Source of the DNA: Pseudomonas sp. BN411
GTDB taxonomy: Bacteria; Pseudomonadota; Gammaproteobacteria; Pseudomonadales; Pseudomonadaceae
Assembly (NCBI RefSeq): GCF_029871235.1
Contig: NZ_SSOM01000070.1
Coordinates: 1 to 64,000, forward strand
Reading direction: 5' to 3'
DNA: 64,000 nt
The translations under genes were made by a program, and so were the position numbers. The notes under the pieces were generated by a model. It searched no databases and was not told the DNA's origin. It worked only from the letters and a program-made list of their open reading frames with translations. Shown in pieces: positions 46,206 to 54,737 of this stretch (within the stretch, counting starts at the first letter, position 1; every line of letters begins with the position of its first letter).

Positions 46206-47094
46206 TGTAGGGGCGAATTCATTCGCTAAGCAGGCCGAAGGTCTGCCCTGCGAACTCCGCAAGGGGACAGCGGCGCCGCCCTTAGCAATTGAAATCGCCC
46301 CCACAACAAAACGATCCCCTCCCGCGTCGCCCGATGGCAGGTTCTGAGCACCCTGTGGGGGCGAATTCATTCGCCAAGCAGGCCGAAGATCTGCCCTGCG
46401 AACTCCACAAGGGGCAGCTGCGCCGCCCTTGGCGATTGAAATCGCCCCCACAAAAGAGCGATCCCCTTCCGCGTCGCCCGATGGCAGGTTCTGAGCACCC
46501 TGTAGGGGCGAATTCATTCGCCAAGCAGGCAGAAGGTCTGCCCTGCGAACTCCGCAAGGGGGCAGCTGCGCTGCCCTTGGCGATTGAAATCGCCCCCACA
46601 AACAAGCGATCCCCTCCCGCGTCACCCGATGGCAGGTTCTGAGCACCCTGTGAGGGCGAATTCATTCGCTAAGCAGGCCGAAGGTCTGCCCTGCGAACTC
46701 CGCAAGGGGCAGCTGCGCCGCCCTTGGCGATTGAAATCGCCCCCACAAGAAAGCGATCCACCTACTTCGCGACCATTACCCGCAGACTCCCAACGCCCTG
46801 TGGGGGCGAATTCATTCGCCAAGCAGGCCGAAGGTCTGCCCTGCGAACTCCACAAGGGGGCAGCTGCGCCGCCCTTGCCGATTGAAATCGCCCCCACAAA
46901 CGAGCGATCCCCTCCCGCGTCCCTCGATGGCAGGTTCTGAGCACCCTGTGGGGGCGAATTCATTCGCCAAGCAGGCAGAAGGTCTGCCCTGCGAACTCCG
47001 CAAGGGGCAGCTGCGCCGCCGTTGGCGATTGAAATCGCCCCCACAACAAAACGATCCCCTCCCGCGTCGCCCGATGGCAGGTTCTGAGCACCCA
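46206..47094. repeat. Six-unit tandem array of 148-bp REP-containing repeats
   Basis: Six copies begin at 46206, 46354, 46501, 46649, 46799 and 46947, so the period is 147-150 bp. Each has a family A REP palindrome of about 100 bp (TGTGGGGGCGAATTCATTCG at one end, GATTGAAATCGCCCCCACAA at the other) followed by a 45-50-bp linker with GATGGCAGGTTCTGAGCACC. The linker after unit 4 has a different sequence. Units are over 90 percent alike by eye. This fills the 895 bp between the Ada-type gene and the Gfo/Idh gene; no gene is seen in it. Confidence 0.95.
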
Positions 47095-47098
47095 TAAA

Positions 47099-48148
47099 CT
47101 ACTGCGCGACCACCACTGTTCCACCTTCCCGCGCCGCCTGGGCGATGGCTTCGACCACCCGCAGGTTCTGCAGGCCGTCGCGCACGCTCACCAACGGCTC
47201 CGCCTCACCACGGATGACCTGGCAGAAATGCTCCAGCTGCCGTGCCAGCGGGTCTTCGCGCACCAAATCGGCCACCTCGCAGCTGAACGGCTTCCACCAG
47301 GAGCGATCCTCCGGCTGGTCGTAGCACTTCAGGCGCATGGTGGGCACGGCCAGGGAACCGCCGGTACCGGCGATGAGATAGCAGTCTTCGTCGTCGTAGC
47401 TCGGGTAGTCGCGGTTCTCCTGCGACGTCTGCTCCCAGCTGCGGGCCGAGGCGGCGGTGTCGGAGAGCAGGAAGCTGCCCAGGGCGCCGCTGGCGAAGCG
47501 CAGGTTGATGGACACCGTGTCCTCCACCGGAAACCCCCGAGTGACACTGGAGGCCAGGGCCTGTACGGCAACTATCTCGCCGCACAGCGAGCGCAGGTTG
47601 CCGATTTCGTGGATCAGGTTGATCAGCACCGGTCCGCCACCCGCCTGGCGGCGCCAGGGCGCGGCGTCGAAGTAGTCGTCCGGCTTGTAGAACAGCGCGC
47701 TGCCCATCACTGCCACCAGGTTGCCCAGGCGCCCCTCGCGGATGATCGCCCGCGCCCGTTCCAGGATCGGGCTGTGCGCACGGTGGTGGCCCACCAATAG
47801 CGGCACCTTCGAGCCTTGTGCAGCCGCCAGCAGGCGCTCGCCTGCTTCCAGCGTGTGGGCCACCGGTTTTTCTATCAGCGCCGGCACGCCCGCTTGCAGG
47901 CAGGTCAGTGCCTGCTCCACATGCAGCTGATTGGGCGTGGCGAGGATGATGCCGTCAGGGCGTCCGGCTTCGAACAGCGCCTCCAGCGAGGGGAACAGCG
48001 GCAGGCCGGCGCGCTGTGCCACGGCTTCGGCGGAGGGAGCCGGGTCTACCAGGGCGACGGGGTCGCAGGAGGCGCTGGCCTGGAGGAGTTCGAGGTGGCG
48101 CTGGCCGATCAGGCCGGCACCGGCAATGGCGATGCGGAGGCTGCTCAT
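47099..48148 (-). CDS. Gfo/Idh/MocA-family oxidoreductase
   Basis: A 349-residue NAD(P)-dependent dehydrogenase. Rossmann motif GAGLIGQRH, and the EKP motif in ALIEKPVAHT, both typical of the family. The C-terminal beta sheet has GGGPVLINLIHEIGNLR, where the His is the likely catalytic residue. Likely acts on a sugar, inositol or similar polyol. Divergent from a LysR gene that probably controls it. Its 3' end abuts the REP array. Confidence 0.93.
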   Translation of the reverse strand: MSSLRIAIAGAGLIGQRHLELLQASASCDPVALVDPAPSAEAVAQRAGLPLFPSLEALFEAGRPDGIILATPNQLHVEQALTCLQAGVPALIEKPVAHTLEAGERLLAAAQGSKVPLLVGHHRAHSPILERARAIIREGRLGNLVAVMGSALFYKPDDYFDAAPWRRQAGGGPVLINLIHEIGNLRSLCGEIVAVQALASSVTRGFPVEDTVSINLRFASGALGSFLLSDTAASARSWEQTSQENRDYPSYDDEDCYLIAGTGGSLAVPTMRLKCYDQPEDRSWWKPFSCEVADLVREDPLARQLEHFCQVIRGEAEPLVSVRDGLQNLRVVEAIAQAAREGGTVVVAQ

Positions 48149-48223
48149 GTCGTTCGATCGATTCCGGTGTGGGAAGGTCGATCGAGAGACTAATATTCAC
48201 TATCCAACCAATAATCAGCCTCC

Positions 48224-49168
48224 ATGAAAAATCAGAATGCGCTTTTAGCGAATAATGATCCCTTCCTCCGCGACCTCCTGCTGTTCTGCACCGTGGCGCG
48301 GCGCTCCAGCTTCGTCGCCGGCGCGACCGAGCTGGGCATCTCACCGGCCCATGTCAGCAAACGCATCGCGATGCTGGAGGAATCCCTCGGGGTCAAGCTG
48401 TTCAACCGCACCACGCGGCGGGTGAACATCACCGCCGATGGCGAGGCGGCCTTCCTCTGGGCGCAGAAAATCCTCGAAGACGTGGAAGGCATGGTGGAGG
48501 CGCTCTCGGGCCTGAAGGGCGAACCGCGTGGCGTGCTGCGCCTCGCCACCAGTCTGCGTCTGGGGCGGGACTATGTGTCGCCGGTGCTGTCGCTGCTGCG
48601 CCAGCGCCATCCAGGGCTGGAAGTCTGGCTGGAACTGCTGGACCGGCGGGTGGACCTGATCGGCGAGAACTTCGACATCGACCTGCGCGTGGGTGAGGTG
48701 CACGAGCCGCACCTGATCGCCCACAAGATCGCCGAGAGCTACCGCATGCTCTGCGCCGCGCCGTCCTACCTGGCCCGACGCGGGCAGCCGCGAACTCTGG
48801 CGGACCTGGCGCAACACGACTGCCTGCTGTTCCGCGAGCGCGAGCTGGGGTTCGGCGTCTGGCGCCTGTCCGGTCCGAATGGCGAGGAAACGGTGAAGGT
48901 CACCGGCCCCATGGCCTCCAATCACAGTGACGTGGTGCGCCAGTGGGCCCACGAGGGCCACGGGGTGATCATGGCCTCGGTCTGGGATGCAGCCCCGAGC
49001 ATCCGCGCCGGCAAGCTGGTGCGCGTGCTGCCGGCCTACCAGCAAAGCGCCGATGTCTGGGCGGTGACGGCCGCGCGGGCCTCGGGTTCGGCCAAGGTGA
49101 AACTCTGCATCGACTTCCTCAAGGAGCAGCTCGCCGAGGGGCCCCACGCGCTGGACACCCGCCTCTGA
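48224..49168 (+). CDS. LysR-family transcriptional regulator
   Basis: A 314-residue LTTR with HTH VAGATELGISPAHVSKRIAMLEESLGVKLF and an effector domain. No clear ribosome site precedes the ATG. Divergent from the Gfo/Idh oxidoreductase. The 75-bp space between has two TCGATCGA repeats and AT-rich sequence, but I cannot fix an operator. Confidence 0.93.
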   Translation: MKNQNALLANNDPFLRDLLLFCTVARRSSFVAGATELGISPAHVSKRIAMLEESLGVKLFNRTTRRVNITADGEAAFLWAQKILEDVEGMVEALSGLKGEPRGVLRLATSLRLGRDYVSPVLSLLRQRHPGLEVWLELLDRRVDLIGENFDIDLRVGEVHEPHLIAHKIAESYRMLCAAPSYLARRGQPRTLADLAQHDCLLFRERELGFGVWRLSGPNGEETVKVTGPMASNHSDVVRQWAHEGHGVIMASVWDAAPSIRAGKLVRVLPAYQQSADVWAVTAARASGSAKVKLCIDFLKEQLAEGPHALDTRL

Positions 49169-49256
49169 GCGGGTCGACAAGCCCGCCATCCTTGGCTAGA
49201 CCTCCAGGCATGTGGTCCCGCCTGTTGCGGGGCAGTCCCTGGCAGGAAGCACCGAC

Positions 49257-50447
49257 GTGACGCTGAGTCCCCTGGATACCCTTCTCCTGGCCGCCCTCGC
49301 CCTGCTGCTCGGGCGCCTGGTCAACCGCCTGATCCCCTTGCTGTCGCGCTATAACATCCCCGAACCCATCACTGGCGGGCTGCTGTTCGCCATCGCCCTG
49401 GCCATCGCCGGCGCTGTGAGCGACTTCAGCGTGGAGTTCGACACCACCATGAAACCCGCCCTGCTGCTGGCATTCTTCTCCGCAGTGGGGCTGTCGGCAG
49501 ACCTGGCCATGCTCAAGCACGGCGGCAAGCGCCTGTTGATGTTCGTCATCGCCCTGATCCCCTTCCTGTTCCTGCAGAACATTCTCGGCATTCTGGTCGC
49601 CTGGGGCCTGGACATGCACCCGCTGATGGGCCTGGTGGGCGGCACCATCACTCTGGTCGGCGGTCATGGCACCGGGGCGGCCTACGCCGAGCGCTTCGCC
49701 GAGGTGAACAACCTGCAGGCGATCATGGAGCTGTCGATGACTTCCGCCACGCTTGGCCTGGTGGCCGGCGGCATCATCGGCGGACCACTGGCGCAGTGGC
49801 TGATCAAGCGCCACCAGCTGGCGGGCAACGTCCCCACCGGCGAGCACCACGAGATCACCGGCGAAATGGCTCCGCCGGTTACCGCGAGCAACTTCCTCAA
49901 TGTTCTGGCGGCCACCATGGCGGCCCTGGTGGGCGGTCAGTTCCTGGCGGGGATGTTCGGCGAAGGCGCCGTGACCCTGCCGAGCTTTCTCTGGTGCCTG
50001 CTGCTGGGCGTGCTGATCCGCAACGTCCTGCCAGTGGTGGGCGTGCGGCTGAACGACGGCGCCATCGACCTGATGGCGTCGGTCACCCTGTCGCTGTTCC
50101 TGGTAATCACCATGATGGCGCTGAGCCTCGGCCACGTAGCCAGCGTGGCCGGGCCGCTGCTGGTGATGCTGATTGCCCAGTCAGCCCTGGCCATGGTCTA
50201 CGGCGCCTGGGTGGTCTACCGCTACACCGGCCGCGACTACGAAAGCGCTGTGCTCTCGGCGGCCTTCTGCGGCTTTGCCATTGGCGCCACGGCCACCGCT
50301 GTCGCCAACATGCAGGCCATCGCCCACAAGTACGGCCCGGCCCCGGAGGCCTTCATCGTCGCGCCGCTGGTGGGCGCCTTCCTGATCGATCTGCTCAACG
50401 CACTGGTACTCACGGGCTTTCTCGCATTGCCGGGAATGGGAGGTTGA
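49257..50447 (+). CDS. gltS: Sodium/glutamate symporter (GltS, ESS family)
   Basis: A 396-residue GltS with about ten helices and two inverted-repeat halves. Conserved elements include PEPITGGLLFA, LVGGTITLVGGHGTGAAYAE (the first GGHGTG substrate loop) and the second pore loop around CGFAIGATATAVANMQAIA. Start GTG 49257 has AGGAAG seven bases upstream; the ORF's earlier ATG is not supported. It is followed only 2 bp later by a TAXI-type lipoprotein, so the two should be made together. Confidence 0.95.
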   Translation: MTLSPLDTLLLAALALLLGRLVNRLIPLLSRYNIPEPITGGLLFAIALAIAGAVSDFSVEFDTTMKPALLLAFFSAVGLSADLAMLKHGGKRLLMFVIALIPFLFLQNILGILVAWGLDMHPLMGLVGGTITLVGGHGTGAAYAERFAEVNNLQAIMELSMTSATLGLVAGGIIGGPLAQWLIKRHQLAGNVPTGEHHEITGEMAPPVTASNFLNVLAATMAALVGGQFLAGMFGEGAVTLPSFLWCLLLGVLIRNVLPVVGVRLNDGAIDLMASVTLSLFLVITMMALSLGHVASVAGPLLVMLIAQSALAMVYGAWVVYRYTGRDYESAVLSAAFCGFAIGATATAVANMQAIAHKYGPAPEAFIVAPLVGAFLIDLLNALVLTGFLALPGMGG

Positions 50448-50449
50448 CC

Positions 50450-51928
50450 ATGCTGCGCGCCCTCCTCATCGCCCTCCTCGCCCTGACCGTCACTGCCTGT
50501 TCCCGTGGTCCCGACCAGGCGACGCTGGAAGCCGAAGTGCAGCAACGCCTGAAGCAGGCTTTCGGCAGCGGCGTGCTCAGCCTTGCCGAGCTGAGCCGGC
50601 GCGGCTCGGCCCGCGACGCCAACGCGCCAGAAGGCGAGAAACGCCTGGTGATCTACTTCGACAGCACGCTGAAGGTGGAGCGCGACCAGGACTTCGGCTC
50701 CTGGGATTCCCCCGGCGTCGCCAGCCTGATCAGCGCCCTGGGCGCCGGGCCGCGCGGGCTGTCCGGCATCCGCAATGAAGGCAACAAACAGGGCGACCTG
50801 CTGAGCGCCCACGGCAGCCTGATCTACCGCGAGACGGACAGCGGCTGGGTGGCCGTCGTGCCCCAGGGCTTCAAGGCGCCGCCCGCGCCCGAGACCATCG
50901 AGCCCGGCGTCGGCCAGACCCGCGAACAACTGGTGGCCGCCATCGGCACCGCGCTGAATCTGGCACCCGGCGGCACGGGGACGAAGGAGCGCAGCATCAT
51001 CGCCGACGAGCTGAGCCGCTCACTGAACAATATTCAGAGCCGCCTGAGTCGGCTGCAGAAGGGTTACCCATTGGCGGGCGGCCCGGCGTCCGGGCAGTAC
51101 GCGCGGCTGGCCCAGGCCATGGCCAGCCTGATGCGGCCGAAGGGCCTGCAACTGACCCCGCTGACCACCGAAGGCGGCCTCGACAACCTGCGCATGCTGC
51201 GCCGGGGCGACGTGGTGGTGGCCCTGTCCCAAAGCGACATGGCGCAATTGGCGGTGAGCGGCAGCGGCCCCTTCACCGAGGGCGGCCCCTACACCGGGCT
51301 GCGCGCCCTGGCCAGCCTCTATCCCGAGCCCGTGCATGTGCTGGTACGCGGCGACAGCCCCATCCATGACCTGGCGGGCCTGCGCGGCAAACGGGTCAAC
51401 CTCGGGCAGCCCGGCTCAGCCTCGCGGGATACCGCTGTCGCTGTGCTGGCGGCCCATGGCATCGGCACGGCGGACCTGGCCGAAGCCACCAGCCTGGATT
51501 TGCAGCAGGCGCTGACCGCCATCCGCGACGGCAACCTGGATGCCACCCTGCAGGTGATCGGCGCCCCCGCCGACAGCATCCGCGCCGCCAGCGAAGCCAT
51601 GCAGCTGCGCCTGCTGCCGCTGGAGGAATCGGCCATCCGCCAATTGGAAACCAGCCGCCCTGGCACCTTCGCCGCCCAGGTGGCCGCCGCGACCTATCCC
51701 AACCAGACGGCGCCGGTGCCCACCATTGCGGTGAGTGCGCTGTTGCTGTGCGACGAGCAATTGAGTGCGGGCGAGGCTGAACAACTGGTGCAACAACTGT
51801 TCGCGCCGGACAACGACTGGCTGGCGGCCGGCAGTATCCAGGGCGAGCAGCTGTCGAAGGCCAACGCCCGGCGCGGGCTGGCGATTCCGCTGCACGAAGG
51901 GGCGTTGAAGGCGTTGGAGAAGCCCTGA
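50450..51928 (+). CDS. TAXI-type solute-binding lipoprotein beside GltS
   Basis: A 492-residue lipoprotein (lipobox around TVTAC, Cys17). Residues about 18-190 form an extra domain I do not recognise (RLVIYFDSTLKVERDQDFGSW), followed by a TAXI-family TRAP receptor domain from about 200: GGPASGQYARLAQAMASLM, TTEGGLDNLRMLRRGDVVVALSQSDMA and GLRGKRVNLGQPGSASRDTA. No TRAP membrane subunit is present; the partner is GltS, 2 bp upstream. The protein could deliver glutamate or a related acid to GltS. The N-terminal domain is unusual. Confidence 0.88.
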   Translation: MLRALLIALLALTVTACSRGPDQATLEAEVQQRLKQAFGSGVLSLAELSRRGSARDANAPEGEKRLVIYFDSTLKVERDQDFGSWDSPGVASLISALGAGPRGLSGIRNEGNKQGDLLSAHGSLIYRETDSGWVAVVPQGFKAPPAPETIEPGVGQTREQLVAAIGTALNLAPGGTGTKERSIIADELSRSLNNIQSRLSRLQKGYPLAGGPASGQYARLAQAMASLMRPKGLQLTPLTTEGGLDNLRMLRRGDVVVALSQSDMAQLAVSGSGPFTEGGPYTGLRALASLYPEPVHVLVRGDSPIHDLAGLRGKRVNLGQPGSASRDTAVAVLAAHGIGTADLAEATSLDLQQALTAIRDGNLDATLQVIGAPADSIRAASEAMQLRLLPLEESAIRQLETSRPGTFAAQVAAATYPNQTAPVPTIAVSALLLCDEQLSAGEAEQLVQQLFAPDNDWLAAGSIQGEQLSKANARRGLAIPLHEGALKALEKP

Positions 51929-51933
51929 CTATT

Positions 51934-51960
51934 TGTAGGGGCGAATTCATTCGCCAAGGG
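51934..51960. repeat. Half REP, family A
   Basis: TGTAGGGGCGAATTCATTCGCC only; the second arm is missing. It is followed at once by another palindrome. Confidence 0.7.
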
Positions 51961-51974
51961 ACGCCTAGCGGCCC

Positions 51975-52062
51975 CGTAGGTTGGTCCGAGTCCACGAGGC
52001 CCAACGCGCCACGACACAGGCGCCGCAGCGTTGGGTTTCGCTGCGCTCTACACCAACCTACG
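51975..52062. repeat. REP-like palindrome, family D
   Basis: CGTAGGTTGG at the left and CCAACCTACG at the right, with CCCAACGC/GCGTTGGG inside, 88 bp in all. Located between two convergent genes. Confidence 0.8.
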
Positions 52063-52090
52063 AAAGCTCCTTCGCCCTGCCAGGGCCGAA

Positions 52091-52786
52091 CTACGGCACG
52101 TAATCACTCTCCATCACATCCCGATAGGCCGTGACGAAGGCTTTCCAGTCCTCATCGGGCATGGGTTTGCGGTGCTGCTTGAACAGCTCGAAATCGTGCT
52201 TGGACGCGCTGTAGGCCGTCAGGCGGTGGTTGCTCTTGGCCAGCCCAAGCAAGGCTATCTCCACCTTCCTGTCCCGCTCGCCGCTGACCTTGACGAAGAT
52301 GTTCTTCGGATACAGCCGGCCATGCTCCCAACCCGCCCGGTGCATGCGGCCGATGGTGTTGGCCAGTTGCTGGATCATCTGCTGGCGCAGGTCGGCCGAT
52401 TCCGGCCGGGCGTACCACTCTTCGAGGCTGATGAAGCCATCGAGGCTCTCGGTCACCAGCAGCGCCTGCCATTCGGTGTCGGTCTTGCGCGCGGCACTGA
52501 ACACCACCTTGGGCACGCGGATGCCCAGCTGGGCCAGGGCCTGCAGCGCCTTCATCTCATGCAGGATGGTCGGCTCACCGAAGGGATGAACGAGATCGCG
52601 GTGGAAGTGGTTGATCTGCCGTTTGCTGTACAGCACCTGGCCATCCGGGGCGTGAAGGCGCTGGATGCCGCTTTCGCCGCTCAGGAGCTGGTCCTGGGAA
52701 TCGAACCACTCGCCGTAGGAATCCCACCATTTGTCGAAGCTGCCTTCCGAAGCGCCGTTGTCGTGCCTGAACCACTGGGTGTTCAT
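52091..52786 (-). CDS. inaA: InaA-type kinase-fold protein with altered DFG-position residue
   Basis: A 231-residue protein of the InaA/LPS-kinase-like group, with a kinase-like core: SKRQINHFHRDL, FGEPTILHEMKALQAL and the catalytic-loop-like MHRAGWEHGRLYPKNIFV (H155...N162). Where members have D in a DLxK motif, this protein reads IALLGLAKS, a Gly (G181). That residue binds the metal in kinases, so it may be a pseudokinase. InaA has been linked to weak-acid stress in E. coli. Cytoplasmic; no operon partner. Confidence 0.82.
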   Translation of the reverse strand: MNTQWFRHDNGASEGSFDKWWDSYGEWFDSQDQLLSGESGIQRLHAPDGQVLYSKRQINHFHRDLVHPFGEPTILHEMKALQALAQLGIRVPKVVFSAARKTDTEWQALLVTESLDGFISLEEWYARPESADLRQQMIQQLANTIGRMHRAGWEHGRLYPKNIFVKVSGERDRKVEIALLGLAKSNHRLTAYSASKHDFELFKQHRKPMPDEDWKAFVTAYRDVMESDYVP

Positions 52787-53010
52787 GAGAGCACCTCCTC
52801 GTGAAGCGCCATCGCTCCACCGGGCTACTGCCGAGGCAACCCGACACGGGCCGCCGCCTGGGGCCGGGATGGGCCCCTGGATTCACGTTAGCGCCCTTTT
52901 GCCAACTTTGCCGGCGCGTTCCCAGACACCTGGGGGTCGAATCCAGACAACTCCCGGCACAGCGTTAGACCTATGGTGACGGACCTTTCATCAGATCGTT
53001 TGGAGCTGAA

Positions 53011-53355
53011 ATGTCCGACTTCATCACCGTTCTGCGCGAGACCTGCCCTACCCCCGTGCTGGATGCCACCAAGTGGAAGCGCATCGGCGGCGATCCGCAC
53101 ACCGTGAACCTCAACGCCTACCTGTCGAAGGACGGCAGCAAGATCATGGGTACCTGGATCTGCACCCCCGGCAAGTTCGAGGTGAACTACGAGAAGTGGG
53201 AGTACTGCCACTTCCTGGACGGCTACTGCATCATCACGCCCGAAGGCGAGGCACCCAAGCACCTGAAGGCGGGCGATGTGTTCGTGATCGAGCCGGGCAT
53301 GAAGGGCACCTGGGAAGTGGTGGAGACGGTGCGTAAGTACTTCGTGTTTGCCTGA
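53011..53355 (+). CDS. Cupin-domain protein (DUF861-like)
   Basis: A 114-residue single-cupin protein of the EutQ/DUF861-like type: GTWICTPGKFEVNYEKWEYCHFLDG and LKAGDVFVIEPGMKGTWEV are the two halves of the beta barrel. Classical metal His residues are mostly replaced (E, C, H present; only one His in WEYCHFL). Function unknown. It lies alone between two minus-strand genes. Confidence 0.88.
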   Translation: MSDFITVLRETCPTPVLDATKWKRIGGDPHTVNLNAYLSKDGSKIMGTWICTPGKFEVNYEKWEYCHFLDGYCIITPEGEAPKHLKAGDVFVIEPGMKGTWEVVETVRKYFVFA

Positions 53356-53392
53356 TTTCACCCGCACGGCGTCCTGCTGTGGAACGAAACCC

Positions 53393-53490
53393 ATCGATCC
53401 GTCCGCATGGGTTTCGCTCCGCTCTACCCATCCTACAAACCCCCACCCCGTAGGATGGGTCGAGGAACGAAACCCATCACCACGATGTTG
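53393..53490. repeat. REP-like palindrome, family C
   Basis: GATGGGTCGAGGAACGAAACCC and its inverted relatives, with two copies of CCATCCTACA/GTAGGATGG. Similar to 36822-36950. A family B-like fragment, TGTGGGAGCGAAATCATTCG, follows at 53530. Confidence 0.75.
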
Positions 53491-53550
53491 CGGGAAAGCA
53501 CACCACTGGCTCCGTTCTCTGGGCTGCCTGTGGGAGCGAAATCATTCGCG

Positions 53551-53584
53551 AAAAAAAAGGCCGGGCAATTGCCCGGCCTTTTTT
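53551..53584. terminator. Bidirectional factor-independent terminator
   Basis: A perfect palindrome, GGCCGGGCAATTGCCCGGCC, flanked by eight A on the left and six T on the right, so both directions give a stem plus U-tract. It separates the cupin gene from the convergent SDR. Confidence 0.95.
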
Positions 53585-53597
53585 CATCTGGCCCCGA

Positions 53598-54395
53598 TCA
53601 GGCCTTGTAACGATCCGCCGCCGACGAGCGCGACAGATTCGGCGCCATGTGGAAGCGCGCGGCGGTGAAGCGGTCCCAGTCTTCCTTGTCCGGCAGCGAG
53701 GGGATGGTCACCAGCTCGCCCTGGTCCAGGCCGGCCAGTGCGGCGTCCACCATTTCGACCACGTCCATGAGGATCTCCTGCGGGATGTTCTCGATGCCGG
53801 TGCCCGAGCGTTCCCAGATTTCGGTACGGGTCGCGCCCGGCAGTACCACTTGCACGCGCACGCCCTTTTCCTTCACTTCCGCATTCAGCGACTGGCTGAG
53901 GTTGAGCACGAAGGCCTTGGTGCCGCTGTAGGTGCCGTTGAACATTTCCGGCGCCAGGGCCAGTACCGAGGCGATGTTGATAATGGTGCCGCGCCCCTGG
54001 GCGACGAAGTTGGCGGCAGCGGCGGCAGCGAGGTGGGTCACGGCCACCACGTTGAGCTGGATCATCGCGTCGAAGCGGTCCAGGTCGGTGTCCAGCAGGC
54101 TGCCGCTGACGGCTACGCCGGCATTGTTCACCAGCACGCTGATGGCAGCATCACTGCGCAGGCGCTGGGCCACGCGGGTCAGGTCAGCGCGGTCGGTCAG
54201 GTCGGCCTTCAGTACTTCCACCTTCACGCCCGCCTGCTCGCGCAGCTGGGCAGCCAGCGCCTCCAGGCGGTTCTGGTCACGGGCGACCAGCAGCAGGTCA
54301 TGGCCCCGTTCGGCCAGGCGCTTGGCATAGGTGGCGCCGATGCCGGTTGATGCGCCAGTGATCAGGGCAACGCCTTGGTGCTTCTGTTCGCTCAT
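53598..54395 (-). CDS. Short-chain dehydrogenase/reductase
   Basis: A 265-residue SDR with TGASTGIG, NNAG, NIASV and YSGTK (catalytic Tyr-Lys). GGAGACAG precedes the start. The upstream region has a long palindromic operator but no regulator gene beside it. Substrate unknown. Confidence 0.93.
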   Translation of the reverse strand: MSEQKHQGVALITGASTGIGATYAKRLAERGHDLLLVARDQNRLEALAAQLREQAGVKVEVLKADLTDRADLTRVAQRLRSDAAISVLVNNAGVAVSGSLLDTDLDRFDAMIQLNVVAVTHLAAAAAANFVAQGRGTIINIASVLALAPEMFNGTYSGTKAFVLNLSQSLNAEVKEKGVRVQVVLPGATRTEIWERSGTGIENIPQEILMDVVEMVDAALAGLDQGELVTIPSLPDKEDWDRFTAARFHMAPNLSRSSAADRYKA

Positions 54396-54443
54396 GGTTC
54401 TGTCTCCGGGGAAAGGGCTTGGGGTTCCAAGCGATGGACTTAA

Positions 54444-54471
54444 ATTACACTCGTAATATTATGAGCGCAAT
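54444..54471. promoter_or_regulatory. Long palindromic operator upstream of the SDR
   Basis: A 28-bp near-palindrome centred on TAATATTA, with three mismatched base pairs. It contains ATTACACTCGTAAT (54444-54457), itself a perfect ATTAC-N4-GTAAT inverted repeat, and a diverged second copy (54458-54471). It begins 49 bp upstream of the SDR start. This is a TetR-like site; no regulator gene is next to it. Confidence 0.65.
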
Positions 54472-54501
54472 ATACTTCCGTTAACCATTCGTCGCGGCAC
54501 T

Positions 54502-54707
54502 TGTAGGGGCGAATTCATTGTCTGCGTTAGCTGTTGCCAGAACCGTCGGTCCAGGAGCCTTGTAGGAGCTAGCTTGCTAGCGAAAAGGGGCCATTCGCTG
54601 GCAAGCCAGCTCCTACGGGCAAAGCAGCTACTTGCAACACTTAATCCTGCCCTGGACCGACCATTGGGGCTGCTTCGCGGCCCATGGCGAATGAATTCGC
54701 CCCTACA
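54502..54707. repeat. Family A REP interrupted by a family B REP
   Basis: The left arm TGTAGGGGCGAATTCATT (54502-54519) and right arm GCGAATGAATTCGCCCCTACA (54687-54707) belong to family A. Between them is a complete family B element, TGTAGGAGCTAGCTTGCTAG...GAGCTGGCTTG-type arms (54561-54616). The 491-bp gap from 54396 to 54886 holds this, the SDR operator, and the structured 3' region described separately. Confidence 0.75.
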
Positions 54708-54737
54708 GGAAGTTGGTCGCACAAAGAATGCGGGCAA

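Noticed and set aside
46282-46940. Overlapping 100-160-residue reading frames on both strands in the REP array
   Set aside because: They arise from repeats whose length is not a multiple of three; the peptides repeat NEFAPT- and EIAPTN-like strings, no ribosome sites are seen, and codon use does not fit.
46207-47094. A CRISPR array
   Set aside because: The repeat unit is 148 bp and includes a long palindrome; the linkers are nearly identical to each other rather than unique spacers, and no cas genes are near.
49796-51928. A 710-residue protein reading through from within gltS
   Set aside because: The first 218 residues are a frame-shifted shadow of gltS; the lipoprotein start at 50450 has a lipobox.
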